A stretch of DNA of 64,000 bases from Lates calcarifer (GCF_001640805.2 NC_066835.1:4919434-4983433); one strand, 5' to 3'. Counted from the stretch's first letter, positions 48,632 through 62,092 are shown. Translations and numbers: made by a program. The notes: a model not told the origin generated them from the sequence alone.

Positions 48632-50589
48632 TCTTTCACTTCTATTCCTCTAGTTTTGAGTCAAAGATAAGATGAGGAGAACCTACCACACTTTTTGTAT
48701 TTTATTTGATAGCTGATTATTACTGCATTTGCATGTGTGGTTATATGTGTGTGTAAGTGTCAAGACAATTGAAGACCTTTTATGACCTGAGTATTAGTCC
48801 TCATTAAAGTTGATGTCAACAACATAGGAATGGATGAATTAGTGCACAAGCTAGAATTATTCATGCTAGTAACTCTATTCTTTTCTAAAATCGGTATCTG
48901 CAATGTATGAATATAGTGCCTCAAGTTATTCAGACCAGCTCTAAACCAATCATATTCAATTTAATATCACAGAGGACTAAGAGCATCAGTTGTTGAGAAA
49001 CTGGAATCAGAGAATTTTCTCTTTTCTCTTCTCTTCTTTTTTGTCTTAAAAATGATATAAATGATAAATCAATTATCAAAACACTTGTAGATTATCTGTT
49101 AATCAACTAACTGATGAGCTGATCCTTTCAGTTTTATTTTCTGCTGACTGAAGTTCATGGCGTGAACAAATGCCCTCCACTGCAACTGTTTCACTTTTGA
49201 GGATGACTTCAGCAAGCAGGGAAGTTCCTGAGTGTGTCTCTTTTGGTTTCATTACAACTAAAGATGCTCACACATGCACATCTTAAATTACAGTCTGATT
49301 CAGCACTTAGTCAGTTTCAGTAAAATATAACATAGCAGGTATTGCCAGAAGCCAGTTTCTGATTCAGGGTCATGTTATGACATGACAGGACAGTTTGTAG
49401 GGAATGGTATAAGCACAGAGTCACCATTTCTGTAACTTATCCATCCATTTTATATAGGAAATGCTGAAAAATACAACATCATGATTTTATCCTGCCTCAC
49501 CAAAACACAGAACAGGACACCTTGGTGTTTTCTTTAGCCATAGCTATCCAGTTTGCATGGCAATGATTCAAATTAAGTGATTTATAATGGTCATGAGATC
49601 ACAGTCATGGTCTCTTAGAGGTAAGTGCAAAATATATGAAGGGTGACATGAAACAAAAAATGTGGCACAAAAGATAGAAAATGTGGATTTTAAAATTTAT
49701 GTTACATTAGAGTTTCTTATGTGTACTTTTCCTTTCTCTCCAGACACATCCCTTCCCTTCTCAGCCTTTTTGTCCCCACCAGTAGGAGCAGCTGAACAGT
49801 AAAATGGACCCACTTTTGTCATACAATGGTGAATGAGGATTTAATCTATTGTTCAATGTTGTGCTCTCATTGTGGATACGGGGACACATTTTTTGGGTGA
49901 TCTGACTGGAGAACGGGATCAGCGCTGGGACTAATAGCATATCACGCTGTCTCCTCATGCCTCCATGACTAGATTTGTTGTTCACTTCCACTTGTCAACA
50001 ACATACCAAGAGCAAAATATGTCAGTGTGATGATCATGCACATTCCACCTGATCATTTCCTCCCACACACATTCCTCACAACAGCTGGTAAAGTTACAAA
50101 TCTCAGTTATGGGAGGTAAAGACTTCAGTGTTCAATGTCACAAATTGATCTTTACTGCAGCCAATCACGCTAATTGATTTTGCAAGACTTGGGAACATTG
50201 GAATGCGTGTCAGCAGTCCATCATGATGTAGAATCCCCCTGCTCTCCGATTCACATGTGAAATTAAGGCACACTTTGTTGATGTATTCAAATCAGCACGA
50301 CTGAATAGAGGTTAATCTCACACGTAGTCGCAACATTATATAATTTTAAAAATTGCATGAATAATGCATCTTTATAGTTATATGTGTATTTCCTGGTCCA
50401 TGAAACCTTTTATAATATTATAAAACAGCAAACATCATTTTCATGTCATGGGATTACACATCAGTTGACAGAGTTTTCTCTTTTGATTTTATTCACATTA
50501 ATAAGCCAGTTTTTGCTTCTTTGTTTTCTTAATTAAATGAAAAGATTGATACCACTCTCATGTGTATACTAAATTTGAAGTTACAATAG

Positions 50590-50935
50590 CAGTGGATCAG
50601 CTTAGCTTAGCATAAAACCTGGAAACAGCAGGAAACAGCTAGTCTGGCTCATACACACATCTCTAAAGCTCAGCAGTTAACATGTCATAACAGGTTTTTG
50701 TTACCGACAGGTTGTGGTTTTATTGGATGGTTATGAGCCAAAGATTTTGTTACCGTCAAACAGAGCCAAGCTAACTGTTTCCTTATGCTAAGCTAAGATA
50801 ACCATGTTTTGGCATTAGCGTCAGATTTACCAGATGGACATGTGAGCAGTATCAAGTTTCTCATTTAACTCTCAGCAGAAAAGTGAACACACATATTTCC
50901 CAAAATACCAACCTACTCCTTTAATATGATATAAC
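50590..50935 (+). repeat. Percomorph MITE-like repeat with inverted arms
   Basis: The left arm CTTAGCTTAGCATAA...GGAAACAG...CTGGCTC (50600-50650) is repeated inverted at 50763-50798 (GAGCCAAGCTAAC...TTATGCTAAGCTAAG). The element continues with TTCTCATTTAACTCTCAGCA and ends CCAAAATACCAACCTACTCC. This matches an abundant percomorph repeat family that I recognise but cannot name with certainty. Confidence 0.7.
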
Positions 50936-53900
50936 TGCTTCCATTCTTCTGATAAGTCTCTCCACAGAAGTAGAAAACCATTACCCTCTGGACCACACAG
51001 GGACATTGTCATGTTGAAACAGGAAAGGGCCTATCCCAAAGTGTTGCCACAAAATTGGAAGAACACTGTTGACTAAAATATCACTGTATGCTGAAGCAAT
51101 AGCATTTGGACAAAAAAAAGACAGACCAGGTATTCACATTTTGAGTTGAGTTTGAGTTGAGTTTTCATTTTTAGTTTTCCTTGTCAACCGTGACAAAGTT
51201 GTCCACATTTCTCATGTTGAGACTGAAGCTGAGTTTAAGATGGCAGCAGGAATATGGACTTGGTGTGATGGTATGATGATCATCATCATCATGTTATTGT
51301 GAATGGCTGATAGAAATCTTAAAGTGACAGGACATAAAACAAAGGTATTACTCATAAAAGTCTACCCTCTCTCAGGATCTAAGTAAGTAGCAGCACTGCA
51401 CTAATGTAAACAGAATTATTATGGGAAATTGTAAATGGTTTTGTTGGTGTATTTGCATGACTGGATTCATTTTTTAAATTTATTTATTTATTTTTTATTT
51501 TTTGCAAAAATGGTAAAACATCAGTGAATTATGCAAAAACTTTTCTTCAGTCTGTGTTTCTCTGTGGTTGTCCTCATTTCATAGCAGCCACAGTGAGAGG
51601 ACAACCTTTTCACACACGTATCATGCTGTGTCTATCTAGCTGGCCTTGTAAATGTCATAATAATGTGTCCACTGTGTACTGTGGAATGCCTGGCACGCAG
51701 GCCCTCCCGTCTCCTCAAGCCATCTTCTCCTGTGAATGGGCTTCTTCAGCCTGCCTGAGGTAACTCAGCCCTGTGGGGACAGGCAGCGAGAGAGACGCCA
51801 TCATGGTTAACTTTTGCAGATGGAACTACATCAAGTGTTCCTTTCTTCTTCTTCCACGAAAACCCCATCCCTGTGTGATGGTAATGACGACGGTGTTGAA
51901 GGCGGCGATGAGGCGCAGGCTTCATCTCATGTCCTCATCACCACACTTGACACTTTGCTCTGTGTGATGTGTGTATTTGCACATGTGCGTCTGTGTGTTA
52001 TGTGCATATAAGGGAAGCATTGTCATGGGACCAGTGAGCGTCAGGGGGTGAAAGGCACAGAAAAGCAATCCTTCACACATAGACACATATTATGCACCCG
52101 CACACACACACAAAGAAACAAGGAGGGCATCAGCTGTGACAGAGATCATATAGATGTGCCGAAGGTTGGAATGCAGAGAGGAGGAAAGAGGAGGAGGGGG
52201 GTTTCTGATCTGTGTGATAGAGCTCATCATAGTTTGGATGTGACTGGAAAAGGAATGACGTGCTGATAGCACGAGTGATAGCATTAGGTGCGGCAGGAGA
52301 TGTGATAAGAGGTCATCAAACAACAGTTAACAGTCCACCACCATAACATATACAAACCTCCATGAGTGACAGGAGGAGGGCAAGATGAAAGATGCAGTAA
52401 GGGAATGGAAAAATATCTGTACAGATTGAAGCTTGTATTGATATGTTTTGTATAGATAATGCTAATGCCAAAAATATAAAAATGTTTCCCTCAGGATTGT
52501 TGGCTCAGTTCCTGGATTCTTGACCTCGTGGAAAAGCCTCAGGATTGGGTTGAACAGGCTTGTAGTTTACTAAATCAGGTTGCACCATTGTGAACAAGAA
52601 GTAACTGTACAATGTACAAATGTAACATAACTTCCAAACATAACAGTTTTAAGGGGCAAAATAAAATTTTAACCTTAACCTCTGATCCTTCATAAATGCA
52701 GATGTGACTGATTTATTTCTACATGCATACATGGAGAAATATGTGTGTTTAAGAGTTAGTAGTATTCACGCAGTTTAGAATGAGAAGGAAATTTCTGATT
52801 ATGCTAACATCATTTGATAACGCTGACCATTTAATCCAATGTTATTAGCATTTATTAACATTTTGTAAAATTAGATATTTGTGTCATTTTAAATTAAAAT
52901 GTAAACATTTTCCAGTTTATCTCATTATCACACAACATGTTTGTCATTTCAGCTACATTGACCATGTCCTATTACCTCTTTTATTCTTGAATCCAAATGG
53001 CTAACATTAGCAACTGAGATTATTTTTGTCAGTTGGTTCAGTTGGTTGTCTAGCAAACAGTTACAACTGGCATTTACTGGATGTAAATATTTAGTACTAA
53101 TTAATCCCTACGCAAGAAACAGTTTGTGTTGTGTAAACTAACTTACTTATTTAGTAAACATGTTGTTGCTAGGCTAAGTTTGAACTTATAAACTACTGGC
53201 AAAACAAGAATAATGATCATAGTTTTAATCATTCTTAAAAGTACATCGAATCCAATCTAATTCTAGGATCAATTAGTGTTAGTGGCTTCCTATAAACAAC
53301 AGGTGTAGCATTTATAAATCATTACCTAAGTATGTACTGACATAATTATCAATCATATCAGAGTTGCATGATCTGCCATTTAGGTAAACAATCAAGGGTG
53401 TTGTATCTTCCTCGAAGGAAGTCACCTAACTCTCCTGGCTGTGTTTTTTCTACCGAGTCAGGGTGTGTCTATGTGAGAAAGGTGCTTTCCAATCAGGCAG
53501 TAGGGTTAGAGTAAATAAGAAAGTGGAACTGAAAGTATGATGCCATTTTCCCAAAGGTAAAAACCCATGAATATGAAATGCATTACTCAGTTTTCATAAC
53601 AAGACTTTAAAAGACCTCAGCTGTAAATTCTATTGGTTTGACGTAAACAGAGAATGATTTATAACTGTCAGTTCAGACTAAATTATGAACAAATTGTATC
53701 TTGTAAAACAAAAGACTTGCCAATAACTCCATTAAGGCTCCAAAGGGAAGATGTCAGATTTGCTTTTCAGCCTGACAATTATTAGGAACTTGTTACCTCA
53801 TTGGAAGTCTAATTGAACCAATCATACCCTTTAATTTTCCCCATTGCTTGCTGTCACCCTGTCACACCCAGCTTAACTGCTCTGCCTCAGGGGATACTCC

Positions 53901-55129
53901 AAGTAGTCCCTGCCCTTTGACCTGGCCTACCACCACCCTTTGATCGCATGACTGGAGATCATTGCCTGAGGCTCGTCATACAGTTTTACCCCAAACCAGA
54001 ATGCTTTGCTCTCGGCATAGGAATGCAGATTTCATCTCTGGGTTACTGTTACCTGCCCTGTTTATTTAGGCCCATGACAGCCATAATTTATTTTCACGTC
54101 AGCTACGTCCTTTAAGTAATGTATGACTTCAAACCTCACTCCCCCAACTCTCTTTTTGTCTGGCTGTAGTCAATGAAGCTTTGTCTATGTATTCCTGGAT
54201 GTTGGGCTGTGGGTGAGCTCTGTCTCCCAAAGGCTCCATTGTTCTGCTCCTCATCACCCTATGGATGAGCATCACAAGTCTGGCTGGAGGGGTAGAGAAG
54301 AGGTAGCGCTGGGTGGATAAAGACAGTGACGGGAAGAGACTGAGCGGACAAAGGATTATGGGTATTAAATAAGCAGAAACTGAGCTGATCGCTGAGGAGA
54401 GTGTGCTGAAAGTTAAGAAATGACTCCTTCTGGTTACTATTTTTTAGATTTTACATCCTAAACATGCCATATTTAGATAACCAAGTCAAATTTTTGAAAA
54501 GCATACAGTCAGTGCCCGAGACTACAATCAGCCATTTTAATCAAAACCAGCCGAGCTGTGGTCAGTATCTCTTCAGTGCTTGCTCAATCGTATAAGCACT
54601 GATTCCCGGACCTCACAGAGGGACAATAGATAGCATATGGCTTAGCGTTTGAGCTGACAGATGTCCACGCTGGACAAATAGAGAGCGAGAGAAAAAATAA
54701 TCATGACTTTAGCTTTGAGCTGCCTCAGTGGCCAGAGGGTCAAGGGGGGTCAGAGTTGGGGGGCAAAGAACAATGCAGCAAGGAAATGGGGAGGTGGAGT
54801 GTTGTGGTACACCAGTCATATTAAATACCAGCTAAGTAGGTCACATTAACATGCCGTTTGGAGTGACAAGGAGGCAGTTTGAATTTGGTTAATTTATGGT
54901 TTCATTTTTATTGTAGCACAGTGGACTGGGAGGTTTCAGCATTGACAGAGACCAAAAAGTCAATAAGCAGTCTTCAGAGAAGTGTCTGGGACTTTCCATT
55001 CACACTCTAAATACTACTATTGACCCATTTAGACCAGTGGATCATCAAGTTGAGCGTACTCATGATATTCTACTTTCACTATCTGTATACTTGTTCTTTC
55101 TCCACCTCTCATTGATTTATGGTCAGAAA

Positions 55130-55155
55130 GGGGGAATCCCTGTGGGGATTCCCCT
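55130..55155. promoter_or_regulatory. Perfect hairpin with two NF-kB consensus arms
   Basis: GGGGAATCCC (55131-55140), loop TGTG, then GGGATTCCCC (55145-55154). It is a perfect 10-base inverted repeat. Each arm fits the NF-kB consensus GGGRNWYYCC. There is no gene nearby in the window. Confidence 0.45.
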
Positions 55156-55449
55156 GGAGTAGGTGTTTAAGTGTATGTATCACAGGGTAAATACTATTGC
55201 AGAGAGAAGGTGGGCCGGCAGAGGATTTTTTGAATACTGTGAAAGGTATTTTTTAAACAATGTGGAAATTTCCAGTATTTTCTATGGACCATTGTTATAA
55301 GGGTTGATTCTGAAGTAGTTCTTTATTTTTAAGAAATAAAGCATAGCTTGTCCTGAATGTGGAATTTCAGCCTCGTTGTTTCTCACCAACGAAGAAATCA
55401 CCAGACTCAGCCTCCTGTCTTTGTCTACTGTACACATGCACGTGCGCGT

Positions 55450-55450
<1 letters not shown>

Positions 55451-55491
<41 letters not shown>

Positions 55492-55498
55492 ACACACT
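55451..55498. repeat. CA microsatellite
   Basis: CA run of about 23 units, preceded by GCGTGCGC-type alternating purine-pyrimidine DNA (a potential Z-DNA region). Confidence 0.95.
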
Positions 55499-55964
55499 CA
55501 CTGAGGCATACACACACGCCTGGTACATGCAGCACTGGAAATGGTGTCAGCCCAGTATAAATCCCTTTTGACATATGAACATGCCAGTGACCTTATTACC
55601 ATGACAACAGTTTCTACAGGATAATAACGCTGTGGCAATGCTGACACAATATGACACAACAACACACACACTTATTGTTTGATGTGTAGCTGAGAGGTGA
55701 ACCACTCACTTTTTATTTTTGCGTTTCTTCTTTTTTTTCTCTCATCTCGTGTGTCCTTTTTCTTTTCTTTATTTGCCCTGATTTTTATGTGTTTCTCTCT
55801 GTGTGTGTGTGTGTGTTGGATAATGTGTAATGCATTTGCAGAATTCAGGTATATGGAAAAGTCTTGGAGCTAGAGAGAAAAGCATCCTCCCAGCAGCTTT
55901 CAAAACAAGATTGATATAAAGGTAGGTCAGGCCTATCTCTGGGCTTGTGAGCTCTCACTTCCCC

Positions 55965-55998
55965 AGTGTGTGTGTGTGTGTGTGTGTTAGTGTGTGTG
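55965..55998. repeat. GT microsatellite
   Basis: GT run broken once by TTA. A shorter GT run lies at 55800-55816. Confidence 0.9.
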
Positions 55999-56174
55999 CA
56001 AGCGTGCTTGTGTGTTTCAAATCTGTGTACACCCACGCGAGAGTCCTAAAATAAATCCTTCTTCTTTCATACATGTGAGCACATTCAGCAGAACTGAACA
56101 ACACATCCACCCCCTCCCTTTTCCTCTTCTGCCTCCTCCTCTCTCCTTCTCCTCCACTTTCCTCCATCCATCCT

Positions 56175-56176
56175 GA

Positions 56177-56212
<36 letters not shown>
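56175..56212. repeat. GA microsatellite
   Basis: About 18 GA units. Confidence 0.95.
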
Positions 56213-56215
<3 letters not shown>

Positions 56216-56556
56216 TCAAAGGAAAGGAGGGGAATGAGAAGACCAGGAAAAGAGAGAAAATGAGGTTTCTACACTCTATTCACCAAAAATATGAGAGTCT
56301 CAGACTCGGTTTGTCTTTTGGTGTTTATCTCATGAATGCATGGAGGGCAGGCAGCTTCGAGGAAATGGAGAATAAAAAAAGAGAGAAACTGCACTTGTAG
56401 AATCTTTTAGATGCAAAAACTGGGTGTTCACCCATCTTAATGCATTTTATATTAAAGGGCACTCCATCCAGTTCAGTTTGCTCATCACTATCCAGTCAGA
56501 GAAAACAGTTGTATGATGTCTTTTCTGGCTGTGGTGGGAGCTTTCCAAAGTTCATC

Positions 56557-56581
56557 ATAGCATCATATTGAATGATGCTAT
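56557..56581. other. Perfect 10-base inverted repeat
   Basis: ATAGCATCAT and ATGATGCTAT are separated by the 5-base loop ATTGA. The pairing is perfect. It lies in gene-poor DNA, and no mobile-element features are visible around it. Confidence 0.5.
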
Positions 56582-58056
56582 CCGGTTGTATTATGGGAAA
56601 TGTAGGCTCCTGTGTTTTTGGATCTTGGCACATACTAAAACTTTTGACCATTCTTGCTTAAATTTGTCTCTTGTGACTCCCCCAACTTTAAATAAGTGAC
56701 ATACTAACATAACCCTTTAACAATAAGATTAAATGTAACCACTCAGACTAGAAAATGAAGCTGATGGTATCAGCCTTTGATCATCTGTTTAAAGAGCACT
56801 CCACTGGTTTATCATTGCAGTCAGACTCACAGTTTGTGAGTTTAGACAATTAAAAAAAAAAAAAAAAGTTAAAATTCATGCAACACAAACCAGAGATGTT
56901 TTCTTCTTTATTCTGCACATTCTGATGTAGTCTTGGGTCACTAGTTTCAAACAGAGATGAGGAGCGGACCACAGAGGTCTGATAAGTTAACTTCTTTCTA
57001 ACTCCCTTCTTTCAGTTTCTAACTTGAAGTCTTCAGCTCCTACCGATGCTGACTCAAGTAACATCACTTGATTTGTCAGATTTCACACAGCTTCCTCTGG
57101 AGCCACTAAACATTTTATTCAACTCATTTTTTAAACATGTGTAGTAGTACTCCTCAACAACTATGAACAGGTTTTGATGAGTAACACTGGTGAACTTCCC
57201 CTTAAAGAGGAAAATACTGAACTTTTATATTTACTCCCCACTTCCACTTTATTTGGTTGAATTACATAATAGGTTTCTTGTGCATGTTCACCCACTCAGG
57301 TCAGCGAATCTTAGTGATATTTCAAGAAAGTCAAAGTCCCTGCAAATATTGGATAATGTTGAATGCTGCATGATGAAATAGATATACTTTAACGTCCCTG
57401 GACTCTGTCCTACAGTTCCATGGAAGACAAAAAATTTAACAACACATGGCTTCTGTATGCATACACATATACACCAGTTTGCTATTCAAATACACACTTA
57501 CTTACATTGGCAACATATTGTACAACCTACGTGGCAAAGGTAAAAAGTGCCAGTAGATGTTTTGCAACGGTCTTCATAGTGTCAACATACACACTCAGAG
57601 TCTCTCTATAAAAAAACATGTGGTTAAAAATTATTTAAAAAAAACAGCATTACAACTGCTGCACAAGGACAGGAGCCCAAGTTGCAGCTGTGTCCTGCCA
57701 CTGTGCCTAGAAAGATACAAGCTGCCACTTGTATTTTTCTAGGGAGTAATATATCTTATATCGTAATATTACATTATAGGTTAAAAGTTTTCAAATCTGT
57801 TTTAGCATGAATTTCAAGAATCCTAAATTCAAGCTCATGTTTGGATGATGCTGAGCATTCCTGCCACCTGTGCATTTCCATCCGTCACATCCTCACTGGG
57901 AGTCTGTTAACATTTGTCCTGGTTGTGTGCATGCACCTTATTAGCTGACTTCACTTACACACCTCATTTGGCGCCTTAAATTCATTCAGAACTTGAAAGT
58001 ACTCTGCATGTGGACACTTAAACGAGCAGGAGAGGGAGTGAGAGGTAGGTAGTGGG

Positions 58057-58090
<34 letters not shown>

Positions 58091-58094
58091 GTGG
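58057..58094. repeat. GGAT tetranucleotide repeat
   Basis: About nine GGAT units, some altered at the edges. Confidence 0.9.
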
Positions 58095-59391
58095 TGAGTC
58101 AGAGGGGAGATAGAGGCAGGGAGAGGAGAGGGAGAAGTGCTGATGAATGGGTTGATGGCACACTGACCCACTAATGTTGCAGCTGCATTGCCAGTGGCTG
58201 TGCCTGGCCTGGTGAAACACACACACATACTCACACTGATACATCTACACAAATTAGCTAATAAGCTCTTTTAGCCCCTTACACCACACCAAGGGCTTTT
58301 CTGATGATTCTGGGCAAGGGTCACGTGTGTATTGTGATTTCCATTGTTACGCTGCTGAAGAATTAAAGCATGGAAACTACACACTGGCACACTTCTGCTA
58401 ATATCACTGCCTGTCTGCTGCTAAAGGTCATAAATGGAGGAAGCAGTGCCACACAGGAAACATACCAGGTTTCACAACTTTGGTCTCCACTGAGTTTCTA
58501 TATCTGTCAAATGTATTTTTGGGTTGTAACGCCTAATGTGTTTCAGAATATAGCCTCTTCTCTTGACAACGTGGCGAGAGACTTCAGCACAGATCATCAT
58601 GTGATGCTGTAAAGTCATTTGAAAGGACATTTAACTTTAATAGTGCCATGGCTTAAAATGCATGATGAGTGAGTAAGCAGAGTAAGCAAACCTGCTGCAG
58701 GAAAAATGCGAAACTTAAATTGCTCTGTTTGAGTTTCACTTGAAATCAAAGTGTGCCAGTTAAGCTTCACTAACTCCAGTGGTTGAAGTGCAGAGCAACC
58801 ACAGAGGCCAGTTTCTCATTCTGCCAGCTCTTTCTTCATCATCATCCTCTTCTTGTCGGACTCATTTCCAGTTCCCTTTGGACAGGCCCGGACTCCAATT
58901 GTTCTTTCTTTTATGTCCAAGTACAACAGCACAAATGTCCTGGTTTTCATTCCTTGATTTACTTTTGAAACTGAGGATTCCCTTCCTCTCAGTGTACAAA
59001 GCTGGAGAGAGGCTCACTATGCAGGGAGTGCAGCATCTCCAAAGACGTCAAGGCCAATTGTAGGTACTTTCAAGTCTTCTTGTTTTGTTATGTCTTCTGA
59101 GCAGAAAGGAAGAAAGCAAAGGGGGTGGAGGTTAGGTTGGTGGATGGGCGTGGAGCTTGTCAGACTATCCTGCAGAGGACCAGAGCTCACATCCACAGAC
59201 CTGCAATTAACCGTCACGTTTTTATCAATCGTGACCATGATCTTTCCCTCACTGTAACCAAGTGTTTTAGCTGCCTTACAGGGCTTTCACTCCTAGAAAA
59301 AGTTCAGCACTGTGCAAGAGATATGCTGATTTTCCACCAGCGTGTGCAGCCGAAGATAAACTGAAGGATGTCACATGTTTCTGCTGTAAAG

Positions 59392-59583
59392 GAGGCTGTA
59401 GTTTCAGGTTTGCAGTCCTAGGACCTTAGTTTTTTGTGACACTGTCAACACACAGGAAACCTGATTTGTTCTATGCATGTACACAGCAACCCTAACCCTG
59501 ACCAGTTTGCTTGGTGGCGCTGTTGTGAAAACTAAGGCTCTAGAAATACGGTCCTTGGACAGCGGCCCTGAAACTGCAGCCTC
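59392..59583. mobile_element. MITE-like element with long terminal inverted repeats
   Basis: The left end starts GAGGCTGTAGTTTCAGG (59392) and the right end finishes CCTGAAACTGCAGCCTC (59583). About 34 bases of each end pair with roughly 28 matches; the right arm then has a gap of about 12 bases before both arms reach TTAGTTTT / AAAACTAA. The middle is about 90 bases with no coding frame. The structure fits a non-autonomous DNA transposon. No clear target-site duplication was seen. Confidence 0.65.
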
Positions 59584-59784
59584 TTGTACTGCATGAACAT
59601 GATTTTAAACCAAACCAAACTTTGATGCTAAATATGCTGACTTCCACAATGTACATCCAATAAGATTCTGGCTTTGATGAGAGGTTGAAGTAACAATGGC
59701 AATAATTAACTGTAGAGGAGAGAAGAGAAAATGGTTCACACGTCTCTGAATTCTTAGTTCTACAACTCTAGTGGGGAGAAAAAT

Positions 59785-59787
<3 letters not shown>

Positions 59788-59838
<51 letters not shown>
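59788..59838. repeat. GA microsatellite
   Basis: About 25 perfect GA units, 200 bases after the MITE-like element. Confidence 0.95.
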
Positions 59839-59839
<1 letters not shown>

Positions 59840-61335
59840 CCTGTGATACAAAGTTAGAGAAATATGAATATGATTATGTACTTTTTGATGTAGTCCTGTG
59901 TGGTATCATGTTTTGCTCTTCATTCTGGGCTTTACCTCGCACAAACAACTTACCCTTATACTTTGGTCTGAAACTGCCTGAACCCTAACAACACCTATAT
60001 CATGGTGTATTTGCCATAACCACGCTAGCATTGAACTAAACACAACATTGTCATCGAACATAATCCACAGTCCACTCTTGCCTTTAGCCTCTTGTCTTCT
60101 ACTTGTGGATATTCATCAGTTGCAGATAGCCCTGATAATTGACTTCCATCAGTATGTGTGTTTAATGTGAATATCAAACTTCTTAGGTTGGCACTGATGA
60201 TTTTGATGCTGATTGTCAGGGTCTTTACATTCCTAATGCTCAAATGCTCCCAGGATTCAGTGAAATATTCTTCCTTATTAGGGTTGAAATGCCTCTGAAA
60301 CAACATTTAGACCATCATGGGACACTTAAATTTTATGCCCATCTCCATTATGTCTGCAATTATTGTTATTACTATAAAAGAACCAAACAAACCATCATTC
60401 ACACCAGTGAGTCTGTCCTTACTGTTGAGCAGATTTCTGTATGGCCCCCTAATTAACTCAGTCTGAGAGACTGTGTGTTAATGAGATATAGATCTAATTA
60501 AAAGCTCAGCACCTTTCTTGGACATCAGTGCAGCAGTGCTGGATGCTTCTCTGGATTTATGTTTTATACACAACACACACACACACACAGACCCACACAC
60601 AAAAAAGCCAATGATGACACATATCCCCAGGGAGAGGAATCACACACACAGAGTGCACAGTATTACGATGTGATGTGACTGAGAGCTAGTGACAGGTCTG
60701 TGCAAGGAGGCTGGCTAGATGTGTGCTCTTTCAGGGTGGCATGACACTGCCCCTTTAATATCACCATTAGAGACCTTCCACAACGAAAACACACACCAGT
60801 GGGATGCCATCTCCTTTCTGCAAAAAAATAGGCCAGACGGAGTGCCGGGGACTCGCTGAATGCAGGGTCTTTGTGTTTGCAGTTGTTAGTACCGTAAAAC
60901 ATTTCATCATCCCATTTGGTGTGAAAAAAATAGGAGAAGAATGTGAGACAGGTTCTCTGCCGCTGGCCATATGGGGCTGTAGCCTACAGCACTGCTTACA
61001 CAAGATAAGGCAGTCAGCTGGTTAGGTGGAATAAAGGTCCACTGTGTAAACCCAAGACATTAAACCGCATCATCCCCAGCCTAACCCAACCCGGGGCTGC
61101 ACAGGCCATCAGCAGGTCACATCGTTGCCAAAGAATGTGGAGAATCTGTATCATTCTGAATATGAGGTGAGTTTGTTTAGCATGTGGTCTGTGTGATGGC
61201 GAGGTAATGAGGTCAAGTATGGGTGAGGGAAAAAGGCAGAATTGGAGGGAAAATGTAGACCTGTAAGAAAAGGGCAGTGGCTCTGACATACTGGCAGCCT
61301 GAAAAGCTACAGTAGCAAGGCTGCCCTTGGCATCA

Positions 61336-61336
61336 A

Positions 61337-61368
<32 letters not shown>

Positions 61369-61402
61369 GAGAGAGAGTGAGAGAGAGAGAGAGAGAGAGA
61401 GG
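61336..61402. repeat. Compound CA-GA microsatellite
   Basis: A CA run (61336-61366) is directly followed by a GA run (61369-61402). Confidence 0.95.
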
Positions 61403-62092
61403 CAGAGATACTGGCTTTGCCCTCCCAGCACACCCTCTAGGCTGGCACATGGAGTGGTGGGGGGAGGGAGGCTGCATGCCCAAGGATGAAACTGAAAAGA
61501 GAGAGCAATCCGGGGATGGCAAGATGGCTGCTCAGCCTGCCGCTCGCACTGCCATTAAATTAGACACCGTATATGAGCCAGGCTGTTAAAACTAGATGCA
61601 CCACGTGGAATAATTCGAATCTGCTGAGATTACAACATCTGCAGCTTCGCCATCAGCAATCACAGACCGAGCGTTTGAAAAATTCCATATCAAAGAAACA
61701 CACATCACATATTGGGCAAATCCCTAAATGATTTTTTTTCTGCTAATGCTTTCAAGTCTTAACGCAGAATCTGCACCTTTGAAATGGTGCCTAAAAGACA
61801 TCTTGAGTTTGATCTTTACATTAGACAAAATCTGTGCATAGTGTAGTATTTTTGGGAGTGGGGGGTGTTGCGCTACAGGGTGCTGATTATATAAATTACA
61901 GTAAAGAGAACTGATAACCAGGAAGCTAGATGAGGCAAATGAGTTGGTAATCAGCAAAGACAGAGAAAGAGAGAAGGAGGGAGAAGTGTTGACCTAATTC
62001 TGCACAAATGGCTGCTTGTGTTGTAGACAGAATTGTTGGTGCTGTACTGTATATTGTAATGCCTGTGACTGGGGTTGAGCCAGGCTTGTGTT

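Noticed and set aside
58057..58094. GGAT repeats considered as a CRISPR-like array
   Set aside because: They are a simple tetranucleotide microsatellite in eukaryotic DNA, without spacers.
59488..59502. CCCTAACCCT as interstitial telomere sequence
   Set aside because: There are fewer than two full units inside a MITE-like element, too short to mean a telomere fusion.
60244..60456. 70-codon open frame in the right flank
   Set aside because: It was considered as a retroelement remnant, but no reverse transcriptase or other domain motif is visible.
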